Assembly: GCA_043769275.1 (NCBI GenBank)
Contig: JAYVJM010000057.1
Span: forward strand, 1 to 22,469
Length of the DNA stretch: 22,469 nucleotides
Origin: JAYVJM01 sp043769275
GTDB taxonomy: Bacteria; Pseudomonadota; Gammaproteobacteria; Pseudomonadales; UBA7239
Direction of reading: 5' to 3'
Both the position numbers and the translations under genes were made by a program. Under the pieces are notes generated by a model that worked only from the letters and a program-made list of their open reading frames with translations, was not told the DNA's origin and made no database searches. Of the stretch, positions 1 through 6,986 are shown in pieces; positions within the stretch are counted from its first letter, which is position 1; each line of letters opens with the position of its first letter.

Positions 1-144
1 CAACACACCAAACGCTGTAGCTAGATTAGGCGTGTTCATAATTGAGACGATAACGTTGGCAGTTGCCTGATGGTTTGGTGTCCAGAATTGACAGCACATG
101 TCATGCAACAACACGCGTTTTTTAAGGTCTCGACTGTAGCTCAT
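1..144 (-). pseudogene. Possible start of an IS630-type transposase, running off the left edge
   Basis: Reading leftwards from an ATG at 144, the first 12 residues (MSYSRDLKKRVL) resemble the N-terminal helix-turn-helix start of IS630-family transposases. The frame stays open to the window edge, 48 codons, but after these residues I no longer recognise the family, so it is either decayed, shifted in frame or a chance match. It lies just beyond the broken end of the lyase remnant at 180-335, as expected if an insertion sequence had cut that gene. An unmistakable IS630 fragment sits at the other end of the window. The call rests on a short motif only. Confidence 0.33.
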
Positions 145-179
145 CTGATTAGTGTATGCCTGTCTTGTTGTTTATGCGA

Positions 180-335
180 TTAGCTATAGAGTGCGGTCAT
201 TCCCATGCCTGTCCACCAGCCTTGGCTGTTTTCGCCATTGCCAAACTCAAAGGCGGCAATTTCTTTGGAAAACAGGCTGATGTTCATGAAAAAGCCAAGT
301 TCTCTTTGTATCCAGCCCTTGATGGCTGCCTGCAC
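180..335 (-). pseudogene. Remnant of a polysaccharide lyase family 8 (hyaluronate/chondroitin/xanthan lyase-like) gene
   Basis: About 50 codons on the minus strand contain the stretch FGNGENSQGWWTGMGMTALY. This matches the conserved NGEN-x-x-G-[WY]-x-TG-x-GM-T-x-LY signature of family 8 polysaccharide lyases, enzymes that cleave uronic-acid-containing polysaccharides by beta-elimination. The preceding residues (ELGFFMNISLFSKEIAAFEF) fit the strand that comes before the signature in that family. Intact enzymes are typically 700 residues or more, so this is a small internal fragment: the frame stops at 180 right after the signature, and upstream of about 335 I see no further family resemblance. 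The upstream part of the open frame (to 497) is probably not original coding sequence. Confidence 0.5.
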
Positions 336-497
336 TTTGGTCGCCTGTGTGCCTGACTGGCTTTGTGCATAGCTGATTAGCGAAACAATAAGGCCGCGTC
401 CATTCTGGTGGTCGCTGGAGCTTTGTCGTGATATAGCGCGTCCTCTTACCGCACACACAGCAAAAAACGATAAGTGTCCCCGACCGTGACGGTTCAT

Positions 498-664
498 TGG
501 CCTGCTCTTCCCATCAAAAACATCTCAAGCGGATTTGCCATGTAATGCGTTAAGGATAGTAGAGCCTGTTCTGTTAATACAAAATTCGACTGTCCGTGCA
601 AAGGCTCATGTTTTTTTGCATAAGCTGAAATGGCTTTTGCCGGCGCAGAAGTTTAAGCAGCCAA
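498..664. other. Intergenic debris with no recognisable gene
   Basis: This stretch between the lyase remnant and the cupin pseudogene has short open frames on both strands, none resembling a protein family I know and none with a convincing ribosome-binding site. It is probably decayed sequence. Confidence 0.4.
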
Positions 665-917
665 TCAAGTCTTATTTTCCATGTCCCTATAGTTTTCCGG
701 CACAAACCGAGGCGAGCAAATCGCAAGAAAAAGTAAGTCCTCATTGCCGATGCGCTGGCGACAATACGCAGGAATGATTACCACATCATTCACGCGCACG
801 CGCAATTGAAATGTCAGCGTTGTTTATGCTGTTGGCGATCTCTGCTATGTAACAGCCTTCGCGGAAAAAATATTCGGCATTGGCATCAAATTTTTTTACG
901 CTTTTTTCTAGGTTCAT
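665..917 (-). pseudogene. Cupin-domain protein gene with its core deleted and frame broken
   Basis: An ATG at 917 overlaps the leuA stop by four bases (ATGA). It opens a 43-codon frame that reads EYFFREGCYIAEIANS and ends ISIARARE before a stop at 786. The sequence then continues in another frame from about 787 to a stop at 665 as DVVIIPAYCRQRIGNE, then DLLFLAICSPRFVPENY. The two pieces look like the N- and C-terminal parts of one small cupin protein. Cupins of this type normally have about 40-50 residues between them, including the metal-binding histidines, and these are missing. I infer an internal deletion that also shifted the frame. The 43-residue product could still be made by translational coupling to leuA, but it would lack a cupin barrel. 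Confidence 0.62.
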
Positions 918-2602
918 GCTGCGTTTGCGCGTCCCTTTTGATGTCGGTTCAATACCACCAGCAGCGCATTGATGCCTGCCGTTACAATGTCGCTGTCTTG
1001 TGCTGCGCCGACGTAGTTTTGCTGCGCAATGTTGACCGATACAAAAACCATCGCCGTGGCATTCGTGCCGGTTTCCAGCGCAATTTGGTCGTAGTGCTGA
1101 ATTTGCATGTCTATGCCCAGCCCTTTTTGTATCGCGTCGCAAAATGCCGACACTGCGCCAGTACCTTCACCGCATATCGTGCGTATTGTTTCGCCGTTGC
1201 ACAGTGCGATAGACATTTTCTCTGCTGCAATCGTTCCGCCCGAACCAGAAGCGCTAAATTTTTCTAGGCTGTATCCTTGTGCGCTATAGATTCCGTCATG
1301 CTGCATACAGTGTCGCTGAAATACCTCAAAAATGGTTTTGGCATCCACTTCGCCTTGCTCGCGCTCGGCCAGTGCTTGTACTTGCGCGCTCATTTCAATT
1401 TGCAGCCAGCGGGGCAGGGCAATGCCGTAATGCTGCTCCAACAAATACGCCACGCCGCCCTTGCCCGACTGGCTGTTCACGCGAATTACCGATTGGTAAC
1501 TGCGCCCGACATCACGCGGGTTGATGGGCAAATACGCCACATCCCACGATGCATCGTCCGTCTGTAGGCTTAAGCATTTTTTAATGGCATCTTGATGGCT
1601 GCCAGAAAAAGCAGCGTAGACCAGCTCACCCACCCACGGGTGACGCGGGTGGGTGGAAATGTTGGTGCATTCACTGACGATGCGCGTGATTTCATCGGCG
1701 TTGCTAATGTCCAGTTTTGGGTCGATACCTTGGCTGTATAAGTTCATGGCCATGGTGATTAAATCCATATTGCCGGTGCGTTCGCCGTTGCCCATCAGCG
1801 TGCCTTCCACGCGATCTGCGCCCGCCAGTATCGCCATTTCAGCGGCGGCCACTGCGCAACCGCGGTCGTTGTGGGTGTGTACGGAAACGATGATCGAATC
1901 GCGCCGGTTGATCTGTTCGCAGAAAAATTCGATCTGATCGGCATAGGCGTTTGGCGTGGCGCACTCCACCGTAGCGGGCAAATTAAAAATTGCTTTGTGC
2001 TCGGGCGTAGGTTGCCACACGTCGATCACCGCGTTGGATATTGCAATGGAAAAATCATTTTCGGTACTGGAAAAACTTTCAGGAGAATACTCAAACGTCC
2101 ATGCGGTATCGGGGTATTTTTGGGCTTCTTTTTGCAGCTTTCGTGCGCCTTTGATGGCCAGCTCGATGATGCCGGCTTTGTCGGATGCGAACACTTTTTC
2201 ACGCTGCACGGGCGACACCGAATTGTACACATGCACAATGGCGCGCTCGATGCCTTGCAACGATGCAAAGGTGCGTTCGATCAGCACATCACGCGCCTGT
2301 ACTAACACCTGAACGGTGACATCAGCGGGGATTTGTTTTTCGTCGATCAGCCAACGCACAAAATCAAAATCGGCCTGCGAAGCAGAAGGGAAGCCCACTT
2401 CAATCTGCTTAAAGCCCATTTTCACCAGCAACGCCCATAATTTTTGTTTTTGTAACACTGACATTGGCTCGATTAACGCCTGATTGCCGTCGCGTAAATC
2501 CACTGCGCACCAGATGGGCGCATGCGTGATGGTGTTGTCCGGCCAGCGGCGATTGGGCTTGGGCACGGCAGTAAATGGACGGTATTTTTTATGGTTAAAC
2601 AT
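914..2602 (-). CDS. leuA: 2-isopropylmalate synthase
   Basis: LeuA condenses acetyl-CoA with 2-oxoisovalerate to 2-isopropylmalate, the committed step of leucine synthesis in the cytoplasm. The 562-residue protein has the family's DLRDGNQAL catalytic/metal motif at about residues 35-43 and the HTHND metal-binding motif at 242-246. It also has a C-terminal LeuA regulatory domain (roughly 430-562) ending in the conserved DIVTAGINALLVVLNR-type segment. The length fits the long form found in pseudomonads and actinobacteria. The start at 2602 is followed immediately by the conserved N-terminus, and a GAGAGA stretch about 10 bases upstream may be the ribosome-binding site. It diverges from an Lrp-type regulator across a palindromic region and its stop overlaps a broken cupin gene. 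No leucine-rich leader peptide was seen upstream. Confidence 0.96.
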   Translation of the reverse strand: MFNHKKYRPFTAVPKPNRRWPDNTITHAPIWCAVDLRDGNQALIEPMSVLQKQKLWALLVKMGFKQIEVGFPSASQADFDFVRWLIDEKQIPADVTVQVLVQARDVLIERTFASLQGIERAIVHVYNSVSPVQREKVFASDKAGIIELAIKGARKLQKEAQKYPDTAWTFEYSPESFSSTENDFSIAISNAVIDVWQPTPEHKAIFNLPATVECATPNAYADQIEFFCEQINRRDSIIVSVHTHNDRGCAVAAAEMAILAGADRVEGTLMGNGERTGNMDLITMAMNLYSQGIDPKLDISNADEITRIVSECTNISTHPRHPWVGELVYAAFSGSHQDAIKKCLSLQTDDASWDVAYLPINPRDVGRSYQSVIRVNSQSGKGGVAYLLEQHYGIALPRWLQIEMSAQVQALAEREQGEVDAKTIFEVFQRHCMQHDGIYSAQGYSLEKFSASGSGGTIAAEKMSIALCNGETIRTICGEGTGAVSAFCDAIQKGLGIDMQIQHYDQIALETGTNATAMVFVSVNIAQQNYVGAAQDSDIVTAGINALLVVLNRHQKGRANAA

Positions 2603-2641
2603 GATCGAGTCTCTCTAAGTGGCACTTTGAAAAATTTACTG

Positions 2642-2703
2642 CGAACGGAGGGTCAATTAAATCCGGCGGTTATCCGTTCGTATTGAGTCTGTCTAGGCAT
2701 GAA
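2642..2703. repeat. Degenerate REP-like element in the leuA 5' region
   Basis: CGAACGGA at 2642-2649 and TCCGTTCG at 2673-2680 form an eight-base inverted repeat. The latter continues as a worn version of the REP sequence seen better preserved at 5686-5739 (ccgttcgtattgagtctgtc against ccgttcatgctgagcctgtc). It lies in the untranslated leader of leuA. Confidence 0.5.
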
Positions 2704-2785
2704 AACGTGCCTGATTAAGTCAGTCAAAAGTGTAACGGTTGAGCGTGGGTGAATGCTGGCAAAGTAGCCCTAAAAATGGCTTATG

Positions 2786-2835
2786 TTGGCAACAATAAGT
2801 CAATTATTGGGCGATAATGGGCTAATTGTTGCGTA
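2786..2835. promoter_or_regulatory. Nested palindrome, probable Lrp-type operator between leuA and the regulator
   Basis: GCAACAAT at 2789-2796 and ATTGTTGC at 2825-2832 are perfect inverted repeats. If extended inwards to 11 bases they carry one mismatch. A second inverted pair, ATTAT at 2803-2807 and ATAAT at 2814-2818, shares exactly the same centre (2810.5). The site lies 22 bp upstream of the regulator start and on the leuA upstream side. AT-rich dyads of this kind are typical binding sites for Lrp/AsnC proteins, so autoregulation and possibly control of leuA are inferred. Confidence 0.55.
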
Positions 2836-2856
2836 AAAATGCGGGAGGATAAGATA

Positions 2857-3324
2857 ATGTTAGACAGAATAGGTCGGCGCATTTTGGACGCGTTACAGCG
2901 CGATGGCAAACTCAGCAATGCTGATTTGGCGGATAAAGTCGGCCTGTCGGCTTCGCCCTGCTCGCGGCGCGTGAAGGCACTGGAGGAGGTGGGTTTTATC
3001 GCCAAAACCGTTGTGTTGTTGGATGCCCACCTGTTGGGGCTGGATTTAATTGCGATTATTTCCATCAGCATGGACAGGCACACGCCGGATCGTTTTGAGC
3101 ATTTTGAGCGCCTCGTGGCAGAGTTTCCTGAGGTGCTCGAGTGTTTTCTGATTACGGGTCAGTCGGCAGACTATCTGCTCAAGGTGATTGTGAGCGATAT
3201 GAATGCTTACCAGCAGTTTTTATTGGGCAAGTTGACGCGTATTGAGGGTGTAACGGGCGTGCATTCGAGTTTTGTGATGCGCAAAGTGGTGGATACCACT
3301 TGTTTGCCGATTGCGACGGCTTAA
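2857..3324 (+). CDS. Lrp/AsnC-family transcriptional regulator
   Basis: This 155-residue DNA-binding protein has the standard architecture. An N-terminal winged helix-turn-helix (LDRIGRRILDALQRDG, then LSNADLADKVGLSASPCSRR) spans about residues 1-60. It is followed by a RAM/effector-binding domain with the ITGQSADYLLKV segment near 105-116. Such proteins sense amino acids or related metabolites and form octamers on DNA. The start at 2857 was preferred over the ATG at 2839 because GGGAGG at 2843-2848 is correctly spaced before it and family members begin at this point. The neighbouring leuA and the palindrome between them suggest a role in branched-chain amino acid control, but the effector cannot be read from sequence. 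Its stop is shared with the convergent rmlD through a TTAA palindrome. Confidence 0.93.
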   Translation: MLDRIGRRILDALQRDGKLSNADLADKVGLSASPCSRRVKALEEVGFIAKTVVLLDAHLLGLDLIAIISISMDRHTPDRFEHFERLVAEFPEVLECFLITGQSADYLLKVIVSDMNAYQQFLLGKLTRIEGVTGVHSSFVMRKVVDTTCLPIATA

Positions 3325-4217
3325 ATAGGCGGTACTGCGCCGTTAACGGCTTGAATCACCGGTGCCAGCCCTGCTTGCCAATTGGTCGGCGCAAGACCCA
3401 AAGCGTGATTTAGTTTGTCGCAATTCAAGACGGAGTTAGCCGGGCGGGGAGCCGCGGTCGGGTAGTCTTTGCTGTTTATCGCTGTGAGTGTTGGCAGCGT
3501 GTGGCCGTGTTTGGCCGCTTGTGTCAATACGGCACTTGCCAGATCAAACCACGTACACGCAGGCGCGCCTGCATAGTGGTAGATGCCCGCAGCGAGCGCT
3601 CCCTTCTGCAAGGCTGTAGCGGCCAGCAGCAGCGTTTTCGCGATGTCTGTGGCATAGGTCGGGCAGCCCCACTGGTCGGCCACCACCTGAATTTCTGGTC
3701 GTTCACGGGCTAAACGCAGCATGGTTTTGGGGAAGTTTGCGCCATAACGGCCAAACACCCAGCTGGTGCGCAACACGATTGTTTTATCACAGAGCGCCAG
3801 CGCGAGGCACTCGCCTTCCCGTTTGCTGCGCCCATATACAGTGCGTGGTTCGCAGATGTCGGTTTCCGTATACGCTTCGCCTATGGGTTTTTCGCCGGAA
3901 AAAACATAGTCGCTGGACACATGCAGCAGCGCGATGCCCGTTTCTTGTGCAACTTGTGCCAGATTGGCTACGCCTTGTGCGTTGATGGAAAACGCTTTGC
4001 TTCCTTCGCTTTCGGCGCGATCAACCGCCGTGTAGGCCGCAGCATTGATAATGGCTGTGGGTGCGCGCTGTTGGACGGCACGCCGGATAGAGGCAACGTC
4101 ACAGATGTTCAGTTCAGTGCGCCCGAGGCAGACAATCTGCATGTTTGTCTCGGCCAGCGCGGGAAACTCGCGCCCCAATTGTCCTTCACCGCCTGCCACC
4201 AGAACACGTACTATCAT
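3321..4217 (-). CDS. rmlD: dTDP-4-dehydrorhamnose reductase
   Basis: RmlD carries out the last step of dTDP-L-rhamnose synthesis, the NAD(P)H-dependent reduction of dTDP-4-dehydro-L-rhamnose. The 298-residue protein starts with a Rossmann glycine motif (GGEGQLG, residues 9-15). It has the SDR catalytic Tyr-x3-Lys as Y128-GRS-K132 and the HVSSDYVFSG strand before it. The start is the ATG at 4217, which overlaps the rmlC stop by four bases (ATGA). A longer frame reaching 4304 would lie inside rmlC and add 29 residues absent from the family. It is the last gene of the block and is convergent with the Lrp-type regulator, with no room for a terminator between them. Confidence 0.95.
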   Translation of the reverse strand: MIVRVLVAGGEGQLGREFPALAETNMQIVCLGRTELNICDVASIRRAVQQRAPTAIINAAAYTAVDRAESEGSKAFSINAQGVANLAQVAQETGIALLHVSSDYVFSGEKPIGEAYTETDICEPRTVYGRSKREGECLALALCDKTIVLRTSWVFGRYGANFPKTMLRLARERPEIQVVADQWGCPTYATDIAKTLLLAATALQKGALAAGIYHYAGAPACTWFDLASAVLTQAAKHGHTLPTLTAINSKDYPTAAPRPANSVLNCDKLNHALGLAPTNWQAGLAPVIQAVNGAVPPI

Positions 4218-4762
4218 GGGGCTGCACGTTGCTGTGCAGTCAGCGCGGCTAGCGTTGGTAAGGCGGCATCTTTCGCGGATAACAACGGGTTTTGCCGTGG
4301 CCAATCAATGGCTAGGTCGGGGTCATTCCACACCACGCCGATTTCGTCGTTGGGTTGGTAATAGTCTGTGCATTTGTACAGAAAGTCGACCGTCTCCGAC
4401 AACACACAAAAACCGTGTACGTAGCCTGGGGGTACATAGAGCTGGCGGTGATTCGTGTCGTTCAACTCGATGCCGACAGACTGGCCGAAGGTGGGCGAGG
4501 CGGGGTTGATGTCTGCCACCACATCAAATACCGCACCGCGCGTCACCAACACCAGTTTGCCTTGTGGCCGCAACCGCTGGGCGTGCAGGCCGCGCAGCAC
4601 GCCAAGGCTGGAGCGCGAGTGGTTGTCTTGCACGAACGCAGGCAAATTCAGCGCGGCGTAGCGGTCAGCGTGCCACGTTTCTTGGAAAAATCCGCGCCCG
4701 TCATCAAATACGCGAGGTTCAATAATCAATACGCCAGCCAGTGCGGTTTCGATCACATTCAT
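4214..4762 (-). CDS. rmlC: dTDP-4-dehydrorhamnose 3,5-epimerase
   Basis: RmlC epimerises carbons 3 and 5 of dTDP-4-dehydro-6-deoxyglucose in the third step of dTDP-L-rhamnose synthesis. The 182-residue protein is a single cupin barrel with the conserved QDNHSRSSLGVLRGLH segment. Its last residue, H60, is the usual catalytic base, and K69 and Y129 (in DFLYKCTDYY) match the other active-site positions. I take the ATG at 4762, which shares one base with the rmlA stop (TGATG). A TTG three bases upstream is the only longer alternative. The stop overlaps the rmlD start, so rmlA, rmlC and rmlD look translationally coupled. Confidence 0.95.
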   Translation of the reverse strand: MNVIETALAGVLIIEPRVFDDGRGFFQETWHADRYAALNLPAFVQDNHSRSSLGVLRGLHAQRLRPQGKLVLVTRGAVFDVVADINPASPTFGQSVGIELNDTNHRQLYVPPGYVHGFCVLSETVDFLYKCTDYYQPNDEIGVVWNDPDLAIDWPRQNPLLSAKDAALPTLAALTAQQRAAP

Positions 4763-5634
4763 CAATGGCCAAACTCCAGCAGATTGAGAAGATATTCGCC
4801 GTAACCGCTTTTTTTGAGGGGCGCGGTGAGTGCGTGCAACTGTTCGTCATTTATCCAATGTTGTCGCCATGCTATTTCTTCCGGACACGCCATTTTTACG
4901 CCTTGACGGCGTTCAATGGTCTGTACAAATTGCGAGGCATCCATAAGCGAGTCGTGTGTGCCGGTATCCAGCCATGCGGTGCCGCGCCCCATTTTTTCCA
5001 CGCGCAGCGTTCCCGCTTGCAGGTATAGCGTATTGATGTCGGTAATTTCCAGCTCGCCACGGGCGGAAGGCTTCAGGCTGCGTGCGTACTCCACGACGTG
5101 TTTGTCATAGAAATAAAGGCCGGTAACCGCAAAGCGTGACTTGGGTTTGAGGGGTTTTTCTTCAAGGCTTATCGCGTTGCCTTGAGCGTTAAACGCCACC
5201 ACACCAAACCGCTGCGGATCCGTGACTTGATAGGCAAATACCGTGGCACCGCTTTCCTGTTCGGCAATACGCACGAGGGATTCAGAAAAACGTTCGCCAA
5301 AAAATAAGTTGTCGCCCAATACCAGCGCGCAAGGGTCGTTGCCAATAAAGTCTGCGCCGATGATAAATGCTTGCGCCAAACCATCTGGGCTGGGCTGCAC
5401 CGCGTAAGAAAGCGACAAACCCCAGCGCGCACCGTCACCCAGCAGCTCCCTAAAGCGCGGCGTATCTTGGGGTGTGGAGATAATCAGAATCTCGCGTATA
5501 CCCGCCAGCATCAACGTGGTGAGCGGGTAATAAATCATGGGCTTGTCGTAAATCGGCAAGAGCTGTTTGGAAATCGCCAGCGTTACCGGATGCAGCCGCG
5601 TGCCGGAGCCGCCCGCCAAAATAATGCCTTTCAT
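4762..5634 (-). CDS. rmlA: Glucose-1-phosphate thymidylyltransferase
   Basis: RmlA makes dTDP-glucose from dTTP and glucose 1-phosphate, the entry step of the rhamnose pathway and its usual feedback point. The 290-residue protein opens with the nucleotidyltransferase signature GGSGTRLHPVT at about residues 8-18 and KQLLPIYDKPMIYYP. It also has LGDNLFFG near 109-116, EEKP near 157-160 and the conserved WLDTGTHDSL segment near 221-230. Length and termini agree with the family. It is separated from rmlB by about 110 bp that contain a perfect REP hairpin, and is tightly coupled to rmlC downstream. Confidence 0.96.
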   Translation of the reverse strand: MKGIILAGGSGTRLHPVTLAISKQLLPIYDKPMIYYPLTTLMLAGIREILIISTPQDTPRFRELLGDGARWGLSLSYAVQPSPDGLAQAFIIGADFIGNDPCALVLGDNLFFGERFSESLVRIAEQESGATVFAYQVTDPQRFGVVAFNAQGNAISLEEKPLKPKSRFAVTGLYFYDKHVVEYARSLKPSARGELEITDINTLYLQAGTLRVEKMGRGTAWLDTGTHDSLMDASQFVQTIERRQGVKMACPEEIAWRQHWINDEQLHALTAPLKKSGYGEYLLNLLEFGH

Positions 5635-5685
5635 CGCGTGGTCTCTTTTAAAACATGGTTAAAATAAATTTCAGAATGGATATGT

Positions 5686-5739
5686 CCGTTCATGCTGAGC
5701 CTGTCGAAGCACGCCCTTCGACAGGCTCAGGGCGAACGG
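5686..5739. repeat. REP-like palindromic element between rmlB and rmlA
   Basis: This is the best preserved member of the window's REP family. CTGAGCCTGTCGAAG (5695-5709) and CTTCGACAGGCTCAG (5716-5730) are perfect 15-base arms around a six-base loop, flanked by CCGTTCAT and GGCGAACGG. It would form a strong hairpin in the rml transcript just after the rmlB stop. It could dampen transcription or protect the upstream mRNA end. Confidence 0.88.
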
Positions 5740-5743
5740 GAAG

Positions 5744-6814
5744 TCATTGTCCTTGGTTGATTAAGCCTAAGCGCTGCATTTGATAGCTGCCGTCGAGCAC
5801 ATGTTGCCACCAGTCGCGGTTTTCAAGATACCAGCGTACGGTTTTGCGCAAGCCACTGCTAAAGGTTTCTTCTGGCTGCCAGCCCAGTTCATGCTGTATT
5901 TTACTGGCATCAATGGCGTAACGCAGGTCGTGTCCTGGCCGGTCGGCCACAAAGGTGATGAGGTCGCGGTAAAACGCCACGCCGTTTGGCTTATTTGGCT
6001 GCAATTCTTCCAGCAAATCGCAGATGGCATTCACCACATCAATATTGGTTTTTTCATTGTGGCCGCCGATGTTATACGTCTCGCCTACGCGCCCTTGGCT
6101 CATCACGGCGTACAAAGCGCGGGCATGGTCTTCCACATACAGCCAGTCGCGCACTTGTTTGCCCTCGCCGTATACCGGCAGCGTTTTACCTGCCAGCGCA
6201 TTCAAAATTACCAAAGGAATGAGCTTTTCTGGGAAGTGGTAGGGGCCGTAGTTGTTGGAGCAATTGCTGATCAGCGTGGGCAGGCCGTAAGTTTCACGCC
6301 AAGCGCGCACAAGGTGGTCAGAGGCGGCTTTGCTGGCGGAATACGGCGAATTGGGCGCGTAGGCCGTGCTTTCCGTAAACAACCCGGTGGTGCCGAGTTC
6401 GCCAAACACCTCATCTGTAGAAACGTGGTGAAACCGAAAGGTTTTTTTATCAGCATCTGGTAGTGTTTGCCAGTATTGACGGGTACTTTCGAGCAGCACA
6501 TACGTGCCGACAATATTGGTATTGATAAATTCAGCGGGGCCGTCAATAGAGCGGTCGACGTGGGATTCCGCCGCTAGATGCATGATAGCCTGCGGCGCGA
6601 ACTCAGCCAGAACGGCATCCAGCGCGCTGCGGTCGCAGATGTCCACCTGACGAAAAAAATAGCGCGGCGAATCTGCCACCGGTAGCAACGATTCCAAATT
6701 GCCCGCGTAGGTGAGTTTGTCGACGTTCATGACGACGACATCGTTATGTTCGATGATGTGTCGCACCAGCGCAGAGCCAATAAAACCCGCGCCACCGGTG
6801 ATGAGAATTTTCAT
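5744..6814 (-). CDS. rmlB: dTDP-glucose 4,6-dehydratase
   Basis: RmlB converts dTDP-glucose to dTDP-4-dehydro-6-deoxyglucose, the second step of the pathway. The 356-residue extended SDR has the NAD-binding motif GGAGFIG at residues 7-13, the catalytic T133-D134-E135 triplet in HHVSTDEVFGEL, and Y158-SAS-K162. The segments NCSNNYGPYHFPEKLIPL and YVEDHARAL are also characteristic. The start at 6814 gives the standard MKILITGGAGFIG N-terminus. REP elements occupy the gaps on both sides, so it may be transcribed partly apart from rmlACD. Confidence 0.96.
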   Translation of the reverse strand: MKILITGGAGFIGSALVRHIIEHNDVVVMNVDKLTYAGNLESLLPVADSPRYFFRQVDICDRSALDAVLAEFAPQAIMHLAAESHVDRSIDGPAEFINTNIVGTYVLLESTRQYWQTLPDADKKTFRFHHVSTDEVFGELGTTGLFTESTAYAPNSPYSASKAASDHLVRAWRETYGLPTLISNCSNNYGPYHFPEKLIPLVILNALAGKTLPVYGEGKQVRDWLYVEDHARALYAVMSQGRVGETYNIGGHNEKTNIDVVNAICDLLEELQPNKPNGVAFYRDLITFVADRPGHDLRYAIDASKIQHELGWQPEETFSSGLRKTVRWYLENRDWWQHVLDGSYQMQRLGLINQGQ

Positions 6815-6870
6815 GCTGCTATGCCTTTTTGTATTTTTTCGGATGATTTATGGCGAATTGGCTGCACGCC

Positions 6871-6958
6871 ATTTCCTGCTTGTGCTGAGGCATTCCGTTC
6901 GTGCTGAGCTTGCCAAAGCATGAGTAGCCCTTCGGCAGGCTCAGGGCGAACAGGAAAT
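6871..6958. repeat. REP-like element between manC and rmlB
   Basis: The core at 6895-6953 pairs ccgttcgtgctgagcttgcc with ggcaggctcagggcgaacag as imperfect inverted arms. An outer inverted pair, ATTTCCTG (6871-6878) and CAGGAAAT (6951-6958), encloses it. A partial extra copy of the left arm (tgtgctgaggcattccgttc) suggests a rearranged element. It belongs to the same family as 5686-5739. Confidence 0.75.
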
Positions 6959-6986
6959 GCAATTGTTTGGGTATCCTAAAGCTGTT

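Noticed and set aside
473..497. tgtccccgaccg motif near the left edge as an IS or REP-transposase end
   Set aside because: Similar sequences occur near REP-associated transposases, but there is no transposase and no second end here to support it.
2603..2788. Leucine-rich leader peptide and attenuator for leuA
   Set aside because: No short frame with a leucine run is present upstream of leuA; the small hairpins there are explained by a worn REP.
4218..4304. Longer start for rmlD
   Set aside because: It would lie within rmlC and add 29 residues before the Rossmann strand; the ATG at 4217 overlaps the rmlC stop in the normal coupled manner.
4045..4509. Long plus-strand open frames opposite rmlD, rmlC and other genes
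   Set aside because: They are antisense to well-supported genes, have no ribosome-binding sites and encode no recognisable domains.
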